From a virus, in the IMG/VR virus record IMGVR_UViG_3300023184_004198, positions 1 through 64,000 of that record: a stretch of 64,000 nt of DNA, one strand, 5' to 3'. The notes under the pieces are model-generated. The model saw nothing but the letters and a program-made list of their open reading frames with translations, made no database searches and was not told where the DNA came from. Positions 58,207-64,000 of the stretch are shown here, one piece after another (within the stretch, counting starts at the first letter, position 1; each line of letters opens with the position of its first letter). The position numbers and the translations under genes were made by a program.

Positions 58207-59125
58207 CGTAGTAGTTTACATCAGCAGTGTGGCCAATCCACAAAAACATTCTAGAAAAATCCAATGCTTGGAGAGTTTTGCTGAAGGTGTGCGAGCAACT
58301 GGGCACACAGTCACGGTGGAATGGGAACACAGATATACACCCAGTCGATTGGCTGTGATTTTAGGTTGGGCTACCACCAACACAGGCGGTCGTAATATCA
58401 CATTACGAAAACAAATCATACCAGAACAGCGTAGACTGGGATTCCACACCATGTGCATAGATGCCAGTTGTTGGAAATATCTTGACGATGCCAGCGGCTA
58501 TCTGCGATACAGCCTCGGTGGACCATTTTACGATCGTGCTGAGTATGCAAACAAAAACAGTGATGCTACCAAATGGATGGAGATAAGTCGTAGGTTAGGA
58601 GTGCAATTAAAACCGCCCAAGGATAATTCTTCAGGACACATCTTGATCTGCATGCAACGAGATGGCGGCTTTGCAATGAAAACCTTGGATCCCATGTCAT
58701 GGTTGCAACAAAAGGTACAACAGATTAGATCTGTCAGTTCTAGGCAAATTTATGTGCGGCCGCACCCAGGACAATACAACATGACAGACTTTGCTGCATA
58801 TACCAATAAAATGGGCAAGAGACAGAATATAGTCATACTTGAGCCTACTCACAGCAGATTAATTGACAACTTACAAGGCGCACATTCAGCGGTATTTTTC
58901 AACAGTTCGGCTAGTGTGGCAGCGGCATGCGAAGGCATACCTGTGTTTGCAGACGACGCCAGCTGTGTGGCCTGGGCAGTGGCCAACAAGGATGTCAGTA
59001 AAATTGAAACGCCTGATGTATTTGCCAGGGAACAGTGGATGTATGATCTAGCAGCCGCACATTGGAGTGACGATGATGCTAGAGCTGGCCGTATCTATCA
59101 AAAGTTTTTGCCGTATCTTACTTAA
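58199..59125 (+). CDS. Capsular-polysaccharide-type glycosyltransferase B
   Basis: The 308-residue protein begins VDVVVYISSVANPQKHSRKI. It has RRLGFHTMCIDASCWKYLDD, HILICMQRDGGFAMKTLD and QIYVRPHPGQYNMTDF, then AVFFNSSASVAAACEGIPVF, a GT-B donor-site pattern. It is in the same family as the partial gene at the right edge (63371). The start is uncertain: GTG 58199 gives a short overlap, and ATG 58172 or GTG 58169 are possible. It follows gene A directly, so A and B probably act together. Confidence 0.6.
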   Translation: MVDVVVYISSVANPQKHSRKIQCLESFAEGVRATGHTVTVEWEHRYTPSRLAVILGWATTNTGGRNITLRKQIIPEQRRLGFHTMCIDASCWKYLDDASGYLRYSLGGPFYDRAEYANKNSDATKWMEISRRLGVQLKPPKDNSSGHILICMQRDGGFAMKTLDPMSWLQQKVQQIRSVSSRQIYVRPHPGQYNMTDFAAYTNKMGKRQNIVILEPTHSRLIDNLQGAHSAVFFNSSASVAAACEGIPVFADDASCVAWAVANKDVSKIETPDVFAREQWMYDLAAAHWSDDDARAGRIYQKFLPYLT

Positions 59126-59131
59126 TAGTAA

Positions 59132-59812
59132 TTATCTATGATTTACTTCCACAAATTCATACTTACCAGTAAATGATTCCGGAATGTCTTGCCAAGTGCC
59201 AGACAATTGGTCACTTATCCACTGCTCGTAGTAAGGACGGTCTTTGAACCACCAGAACAAATCACTGCCGGACCAGTCTGAGTAAAAACTACGAAAGAAC
59301 GCTCTATCTCGAGGCACACAAAAATATGCAGGATCGTATATGGTCTTTTTGCCTTTGGCCACACGTTGAAAGTTTAGCCCAATAAAACAAAACTTTTCAG
59401 CATGCCCTTGCAAAGTTTCACGCACCCAGGTCATGTCATCGTCGGGTATGCTGTTTAGCACCTGTGTGCATATCACCCCGTCAAATTTTGCATCTGGCGG
59501 TGGTGGTGTTTCAAATTCTGGCACACAAGGATCATAACAATAGACACTGACACCTAGATATTGATCAAACGTCTGCCATTGATCGGGAGCCAGTTCCATT
59601 CCTTGATTGCCTCCATATGGCAATCGTTCTTTGTATTGCAGTCCTTTGCCGCATCCGTAGTCTAAAATATTTTTTGCTCCATAACGATCTACCAGATCCT
59701 TGATACACTTTTGGTATTTTACAACATCATAACCAGCCCAACTTTTGTTGCTGGCTTGAAACTCACGACCCAGTCGCACTGATTCTTCATAATATTGGCT
59801 AGGGCTTGTAAT
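59132..59812 (-). CDS. Class I SAM-dependent methyltransferase, predicted ATT start
   Basis: The Rossmann methyltransferase motif NILDYGCGKG is followed by FDGVICTQVLNSIPDDDMTW and PYYEQWISDQ. The natural N-terminus appears to be ITSPSQYYEESVRLGREFQ. The first ATG/GTG/TTG is GTG at 59779, which would remove the YYEES segment. ATT at 59812 has GGAG 7 nt upstream, the same layout as gp15, and gives 226 residues. The methyl acceptor is unknown. It lies at the end of the reverse glycan/methylation operon, 6 nt from the convergent gene. Confidence 0.75.
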   Translation of the reverse strand: MTSPSQYYEESVRLGREFQASNKSWAGYDVVKYQKCIKDLVDRYGAKNILDYGCGKGLQYKERLPYGGNQGMELAPDQWQTFDQYLGVSVYCYDPCVPEFETPPPPDAKFDGVICTQVLNSIPDDDMTWVRETLQGHAEKFCFIGLNFQRVAKGKKTIYDPAYFCVPRDRAFFRSFYSDWSGSDLFWWFKDRPYYEQWISDQLSGTWQDIPESFTGKYEFVEVNHR

Positions 59813-59823
59813 TTTATTTCTCC
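59810..59823 (-). promoter_or_regulatory. Ribosome-binding site with ATT start of the methyltransferase
   Basis: On the reverse strand the order is GGAG, AAATAAA, ATT, ACA. The stop codon of the upstream GT25-like gene (TAA, 59816-59814) lies within the spacer. Confidence 0.55.
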
Positions 59824-60500
59824 AAATTTATTGTGGTAGATAATTTTTTGATATTATCATCTTTCGTATACAGCGGATGCAATCTTGCAATAGTAGGACG
59901 GCAATGGCTCACGGACATAATATTTGTGCCTAGCAACCAGTCAGTTGGAAGAAAACCATTGGCTTTGACCCAATCAATCAATCTTGCCGCGGCATGTGGT
60001 TTGATGATGTAAGCGTAGGCCCCAAACGTGTTCCAGCCAGCGGCAGTTTCATGATTGCCACCACCGTGTTCACCATTTTGAATGGTCCAGATTGATGATG
60101 CATCAGTTGAGTGTGTGTCCAACCAGTGTTCATACGAATCGCTGTAAGGATTTCCAGAATCTAATTTAATGACATCATCAAACAAGTCTAAAATGTTGTC
60201 TGGCAGTGGCTTGATAAAATATCCATCATGTTCTAGCACAAGATATGGGATATTGTGTTTGACACAATCCAGCCACAAGTAATAATGACTTAAAAAACAA
60301 CCAATTATTCCCACTCGCCCTTTTTTGAATTTTCCCAAGGGTCGTAGACCCAACAAATCCAAATGACCGTCTGCATCAAACCCGTTTATAGCATCAAATA
60401 CTTCAACAGATATCCCAAACTTTGCGGCCTGTTCTATGCAATCCTGTGCTACTGTTTGAGACAGCTGATGATTTTGTAACACTATTATTTTTGTTCGCAT
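59814..60500 (-). CDS. GT25-like (LPS-type) glycosyltransferase
   Basis: The 228-residue protein starts MRTKIIVLQNHQLSQTVAQD. It carries the GT25 signature IIGCFLSHYYLWLDC, followed by YLVLEHDGYFIKP, where Glu-His-Asp replaces the usual acidic triplet. Later parts TFGAYAYIIKPHAAARLIDW and LGTNIMSVSHCRP also fit the family. It probably adds galactose or another hexose to a glycan. ATG 60500 is preferred to TTG 60512. It overlaps the FkbM gene upstream by 16 nt. Confidence 0.75.
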   Translation of the reverse strand: MRTKIIVLQNHQLSQTVAQDCIEQAAKFGISVEVFDAINGFDADGHLDLLGLRPLGKFKKGRVGIIGCFLSHYYLWLDCVKHNIPYLVLEHDGYFIKPLPDNILDLFDDVIKLDSGNPYSDSYEHWLDTHSTDASSIWTIQNGEHGGGNHETAAGWNTFGAYAYIIKPHAAARLIDWVKANGFLPTDWLLGTNIMSVSHCRPTIARLHPLYTKDDNIKKLSTTINLEK

Positions 60501-61141
60501 GTGTATATCCAATCAGATTCGTTCAGTGTATCAACATGTGTGTAACCCAAGGATGCCAGTAAGTCTTTGGTTTTTTGATTGATGTTGTCTCCAAATCTAT
60601 TCAGATATTTACTTGGAGGTGGATCCCACATTTCAATGGCTATAACTGGTTTGAATTTTTTGATAGTAGACACAGCGCCGCTGAGAGCAAAATATTCATA
60701 GCCTTCTATATCCAAGTGTATCAAATCACATGCTGTCAATCCCAAATTATCTATCAAATAGATTGGATAAATCCCATCACCGTTGATAAAACTTTTTCCT
60801 CTACTTTTGGATTTGATATGAAGATCGACCAATCCAGGATCACTACCAAGACATCCTTGAGATTTAACTATATTTCCTTCAGGGCAATTCATTGCTAAAC
60901 AATAGAAATTTAGCCAGTCTGGTTCAAAAGTATAAACAGCATTAAAAATTTTTGAATATTGTTTTGGATACATACCGCAGTTGCCGCCAGCTTGCACCAC
61001 AACTTTTTTGTCATCAACGTAACTGGATATTCGGCCAGGCAAATCAAAATTTTCTAATAAAAATTTCCAAGTATTGGTATCATCTTTTGGCCAATACCAT
61101 CCTTCTTTAATTTCTACTAGATCAAGTGCAGTTATGGCCAC
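60485..61141 (-). CDS. FkbM-type methyltransferase (1)
   Basis: VVVQAGGNCGMYPKQYSKIF is a motif I variant, followed by YTFEPDWLNFYCLAMNCPEG and the FkbM middle LIHLDIEGYEYFALSGAVST, then KPVIAIEMWDPPPSKY. These enzymes O-methylate sugars or polyketides with SAM. The start is GTG at 61141, overlapping the preceding FkbM gene by 10 nt. It resembles the next gene in fold but not closely in sequence. The acceptor is likely a glycan made in this island (inference). Confidence 0.75.
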   Translation of the reverse strand: MAITALDLVEIKEGWYWPKDDTNTWKFLLENFDLPGRISSYVDDKKVVVQAGGNCGMYPKQYSKIFNAVYTFEPDWLNFYCLAMNCPEGNIVKSQGCLGSDPGLVDLHIKSKSRGKSFINGDGIYPIYLIDNLGLTACDLIHLDIEGYEYFALSGAVSTIKKFKPVIAIEMWDPPPSKYLNRFGDNINQKTKDLLASLGYTHVDTLNESDWIYTCEQK

Positions 61142-61782
61142 CCCATGATCCAGTCGTCACGTATTTGCTCCAGTTTGATCATGCCCCAGGCTTGCAATAA
61201 TTCTACTGCTGCAAACTGACCGTATTGCTTGCTGTAAGCATCATGTGGTTTTTGTTCTATCACTATCACAGGTCTACAACGGCGAATGGTTTGTTCAGCG
61301 CCTTGCAAGATACGATACTCGTATCCCTCGCAGTCAATTTTGATATAACTGACATCATGAAAATTCAATGTATCCAGTCGAACAACTTGCACATCGCCAG
61401 TGCCCATGGTAGCAGGATCTAGATGGCTGTGCCCAGAATTTTTCTCCGTGATGATCATGGTTCCTTGTGTGTCTTGATCACCTAAGGCAATTGGCTGAAC
61501 TTCAAAGTTCGTGCCTCGCACATTTTGTTCCAGGCATTCTCTAAACAAGGCCACTGGTTCAAATGCTATCACACGAGCAAAACTGCCAACAAAGTCACGA
61601 CTCCACAAGCCCACATTGGCACCAATGTCTAGGGCCAGGTCTCGTTTTTTGCACAGTTCAATGCTTCGACGTCGCACAGCAACTTGATATTCAGCCGGGA
61701 GACCTTTGTCTACACTTTTCCTTAACATCTTTGGAAGATGTGTTTCAAAGTCCGGGAATTTCCATCCATAATGCTCAACCAT
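61132..61782 (-). CDS. FkbM-type methyltransferase (2)
   Basis: LALDIGANVGLWSRDFVG is a textbook SAM-binding motif I. It is followed by VIAFEPVALFRECLEQNV, SYIKIDCEGYEYRILQGAEQ and RPVIVIEQKPHDAYSK, typical of FkbM methyltransferases. At 216 residues it is full length. AGGAG lies 7 nt before the ATG. It sits between a polysaccharide-type glycosyltransferase and another FkbM gene in a coupled reverse operon. Confidence 0.8.
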   Translation of the reverse strand: MVEHYGWKFPDFETHLPKMLRKSVDKGLPAEYQVAVRRRSIELCKKRDLALDIGANVGLWSRDFVGSFARVIAFEPVALFRECLEQNVRGTNFEVQPIALGDQDTQGTMIITEKNSGHSHLDPATMGTGDVQVVRLDTLNFHDVSYIKIDCEGYEYRILQGAEQTIRRCRPVIVIEQKPHDAYSKQYGQFAAVELLQAWGMIKLEQIRDDWIMGWP

Positions 61783-62578
61783 TTAATATCTCCTCAGTTT
61801 GTTTAATTATACGTTCTGCTGAACCGTTCTTGAATTCGTCTATGTGAAACTGCGCATAGGCCAAATGATACGCCCAGGCCAACACTTGATCTCGATCTGG
61901 AAACCATGGATTGTCTATGTGAGTCAAGTCTGTGTTGCTGACAGGTTTGGCAGCATTTGACGGTGCTAATGCAAACACAGGCACACCTGCTAAGATGGCT
62001 TCTGTGCCTGCTATTGAGTTGAATGTTACTACAGCATGTACATCATCCAAGGCTTTTTCCACACGATTGGTTTTTCTGTCTGTTCGACTTCGATTGCGTT
62101 CACGGATCACAATGGGCCTATCAGTGTGTTGTTTGATAGTGGCAACGGTTTCTGCCAACCAAGTATCCAGCTCTATGTCGTAAAACTTACAAGGCTTTTC
62201 ATCTGGAGCAACAATCAGTATTGTGCTGCCGCGTCGACGATTGGCTGCTTCTAATCCCAGTTGGTTCCAACGATCACTGGGCCGCGGTATGACTTGATCA
62301 TGTTGCAAATTGTTGGGCACTATTCTATGCCAGTGTTTCCATCCATGCGGATTTTTGAAACTGGGACGATTGCCCAAGTAACCTGAGTCCATGTATCTAA
62401 ATGGTCTGTTATCTGCCCAGCACTGTTTGATGATTTTGTGCTTCATTATGCCACGTAGCATGAGTGGCTCTGTGCTGTCCTCGTAACGCCATGACTCCAA
62501 TGGAGTAGACTCAACACCAAGTCCATGTGCATACATGTCGATGTATTCGTCATCACCATTCTTGCTCAAAAATATCAT
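61775..62578 (-). CDS. Capsular-polysaccharide-type glycosyltransferase A' (paralog)
   Basis: The 267-residue protein has LMLRGIMKHKIIKQC, FRYMDSGYLGN, HRIVPNNLQHDQVIPRPSDR and AVVTFNSIAGTEAILAGVPV. Each matches a segment of the forward-strand protein at 57244-58206 in the same order. It is shorter at the N-terminus than that paralog. The ATG overlaps the previous stop (ATGA). A related but different acceptor or sugar is the simplest explanation for keeping both copies. Confidence 0.65.
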   Translation of the reverse strand: MIFLSKNGDDEYIDMYAHGLGVESTPLESWRYEDSTEPLMLRGIMKHKIIKQCWADNRPFRYMDSGYLGNRPSFKNPHGWKHWHRIVPNNLQHDQVIPRPSDRWNQLGLEAANRRRGSTILIVAPDEKPCKFYDIELDTWLAETVATIKQHTDRPIVIRERNRSRTDRKTNRVEKALDDVHAVVTFNSIAGTEAILAGVPVFALAPSNAAKPVSNTDLTHIDNPWFPDRDQVLAWAYHLAYAQFHIDEFKNGSAERIIKQTEEILNG

Positions 62579-63357
62579 CGCCAGTATGTTTCTTTTCTTG
62601 GTGCCACTAGATCTGACAAGTTGCTGCGGCCACTGCCTTTGCGTTTGCCTTTAAGATGATCAATATATCCTCCCCAATCACAGTTGATCAAGGGGTGACC
62701 CTCGCCCATTTGCAAGTGTGCTGTCCAATTGAGTTCTGCCAGTCCACTGCGAGCTTTTACCGCATCAAACACAAAACTGTCGTGCCATTCTTTCAGAGTA
62801 AAGATGCCATTCTCAGCGTCATCATACATGCGTTGAAACTCTGCCAAGAACTTTTGCACAGGTTCTCTGGTTAGATTCATACCGTATAGGCCACATTCAC
62901 TGAATTTGTTACTGCGACCTGCATAACACAGTTCACGATCTGCAGGAAAGAACTGATCCAATCGTTGCACAGTGATTGGTGAGTGGCATACCATGTCAGC
63001 GTCCATCCAAATCAACCAGTCTGTTTGGGCATGTTTGGCAGCATGAAATATAGCATACACTTTGTGACTGAATCTCACTGCTTGCCATTTGAATGATTTA
63101 CGTTCGCTACCAGGGCCATTATCGCCATTGGCCTTGGGCACGTTGCGCCATTTGTTTTTGAATGCCACAAGATCAGCACTTGCCCCTTCCAAGTCCAACA
63201 CTTGTAAATTGGGCGCTGATGTTTTAACACGACACCCTTCGGCGTATACTCGGAGCATGACATCCCGGGGCCATGTTTGTAAAAAAGTGTCAATCATGCG
63301 CCGACCGTAGGTATTGTAACCGTCGGCATTAAAAGTGGTAACTACAGTGTATTTCAT
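62575..63357 (-). CDS. GT-A glycosyltransferase-like protein
   Basis: The 260-residue protein starts MKYTVVTTFNADGYNTYGRR. It has the metal-binding motif WLIWMDADMVCHSPITVQRL, and later CGLYGMNLTREPVQKFLAEF and EWHDSFVFDAV, a GT-A layout. ATG 63357 is chosen because TAAATA-CGCTT precedes it; an upstream start at 63384 would overlap that box. It is the first gene of the reverse operon 63357-59132 and divergent from the gene at 63371. Confidence 0.65.
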   Translation of the reverse strand: MKYTVVTTFNADGYNTYGRRMIDTFLQTWPRDVMLRVYAEGCRVKTSAPNLQVLDLEGASADLVAFKNKWRNVPKANGDNGPGSERKSFKWQAVRFSHKVYAIFHAAKHAQTDWLIWMDADMVCHSPITVQRLDQFFPADRELCYAGRSNKFSECGLYGMNLTREPVQKFLAEFQRMYDDAENGIFTLKEWHDSFVFDAVKARSGLAELNWTAHLQMGEGHPLINCDWGGYIDHLKGKRKGSGRSNLSDLVAPRKETYWR

Positions 63358-63362
63358 AAGCG

Positions 63363-63368
63363 TATTTA
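63363..63368 (-). promoter_or_regulatory. Late promoter box for the reverse glycan operon
   Basis: TAAATA on the reverse strand ends 5 nt before ATG 63357; there is no Shine-Dalgarno sequence. Six reverse genes follow with overlaps or near-zero spacing. Confidence 0.55.
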
Positions 63369-63370
63369 CA

Positions 63371-64000
63371 GTGATCAAATCCATAGCCTATTTTCCTGCC
63401 CAGTGTGCGCTAAATTCCAAACCTGTAATGGCAGCGTTTTTGGATTGTTGTCAAGCCGCAGGTATACAAACACAAGAGAATTCCCGGACTGCTGATGCCG
63501 CAGTGATTTGGTCAGTGTTGTGGCACGGTAGGATGCGGCCTAATCAACAGGTGTACGAACACTATCGCAGCCAAAACAAGCCTGTGATTGTGATAGATGT
63601 TGGTGCGCTGTATCGTGGGCAGACTTGGAAATTGGCAGTTAATCATATCACTCGGGATGGGTATTATGGACATTATGACAATTTGGATTGGGGTCGACCC
63701 AGACAATTGCAAATCAGTTTGGCCACACAAGTCAATCCAGGACCAGAAATCATCATTGCCGCACAACATCAAAAAAGTCTACAGGTTGCTGGAATTGGTA
63801 ACATGGAATCATGGGTGTTGATGCAAATTCAACAACTACGTAACTCTACTGATCGTCCCATACGCATACGTGCGCACCCACGTAGTCCACTACGCATGCC
63901 ATACATACCCGACAACGTCACAATAGAAGTTGCACAGCCTGTGGCCAACACTTACGACAACTTTGACATGCACTTCAACTGTCATGCTGTGGTAAATCAC
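63371..64000 (+). CDS. Capsular-polysaccharide-type glycosyltransferase B' (partial, runs off the window)
   Basis: The frame is open from GTG 63371 to the window end. It starts IKSIAYFPAQCALNSKPVMA. PVIVIDVGALYRGQTWKLAV, EIIIAAQHQKSLQVAG and RPIRIRAHPRSPLRMPYI parallel the protein at 58199-59125 in order and position, so the two are family members. ATG 63428 is an alternative start. At least 210 residues are present; the C-terminus is missing. It is divergent from the reverse operon, with 13 nt between the two starts. Confidence 0.6.
   Translation, partial: MIKSIAYFPAQCALNSKPVMAAFLDCCQAAGIQTQENSRTADAAVIWSVLWHGRMRPNQQVYEHYRSQNKPVIVIDVGALYRGQTWKLAVNHITRDGYYGHYDNLDWGRPRQLQISLATQVNPGPEIIIAAQHQKSLQVAGIGNMESWVLMQIQQLRNSTDRPIRIRAHPRSPLRMPYIPDNVTIEVAQPVANTYDNFDMHFNCHAVVNH

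Noticed and set aside
59126-59131. Terminator between the convergent genes B and methyltransferase
   Set aside because: Only 6 nt separate the stops and no stable stem with T-run is present.
1-64000. tRNA or rRNA genes, insertion sequences, integrase, attachment sites
   Set aside because: No gap over 300 bases exists, no cloverleaf-like segment was noticed in the short gaps, and no transposase or integrase motif was seen in the translated genes.

Overview
This window is one continuous piece of a large T4-like myovirus genome (Caudoviricetes). The evidence is a set of T4 core gene products: major capsid gp23 at the left edge, neck gp13 and gp14, tail completion gp15, terminase gp16 and gp17, contractile sheath gp18, tube gp19, head completion gp4, ssDNA-binding gp32 and recombinase UvsX. 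Conserved proteins typical of aquatic T4-like phages are also present (repeat fibres, a 1318-residue structural protein, internal/core-type proteins). Late promoters of the TATAAATA/TAAATA type and a few good sigma70-type promoters fit this assignment. No bacterial housekeeping genes, tRNAs, integrase, insertion sequences or CRISPR arrays were seen. The host cannot be named from this window; an aquatic Gram-negative bacterium is an inference.

Layout. 1-18.8 kb: capsid gp23, a reverse-strand TPR-glycosyltransferase, a virion protein, then about 14 kb of very repetitive fibre and structural genes. 18.8-22 kb (reverse): NUDIX hydrolase, gp15, gp14. 22-25.5 kb: an early-type segment with an unknown 377-residue protein, gp13, a DEDD exonuclease, a dNMP kinase and a reverse HNH-like protein. 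25.6-32 kb: sheath, tubes, gp4 and gp16. 32-38.7 kb: putative internal (core) head proteins, several with N-termini resembling the T4 capsid-targeting sequence. 38.7-44.6 kb: a secreted nuclease, two radical SAM proteins, a 2OG-Fe(II) oxygenase-like protein, an SGNH hydrolase and gp17. 44.7-47.3 kb: a large core-type protein. 47.4-55.8 kb: the gp32-uvsX-(uvsY-like) recombination operon, interleaved with a sulfotransferase-like gene, an SDR and four more radical SAM loci, one of them split. 55.8-64 kb: a glycan/methylation island with a nucleotidyltransferase-cupin fusion, several glycosyltransferases, two FkbM-type methyltransferases and a class I methyltransferase.

Gene expression shows several layers. 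Many late genes have a TAAATA box only 4-7 nt before the ATG and no Shine-Dalgarno sequence, which suggests leaderless late mRNAs. Genes that do have a Shine-Dalgarno sequence have the box at least 17 nt upstream. At three loci the Shine-Dalgarno sequence lies in a hairpin, and at two of these a late promoter box sits so that late transcripts would lose the left arm, as in the T4 gene e switch. The gp32 promoter is nested in a terminator hairpin. Two reverse-strand genes (gp15 and a methyltransferase) appear to start at ATT in nearly identical contexts.

The most unusual content is the set of six radical SAM loci with an oxygenase, a hydrolase, a sulfotransferase and an SDR embedded in the packaging and recombination genes. 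It looks like a modification pathway whose substrate is not visible here. All functional calls rest on motif recognition and remembered family features; no database search was run.
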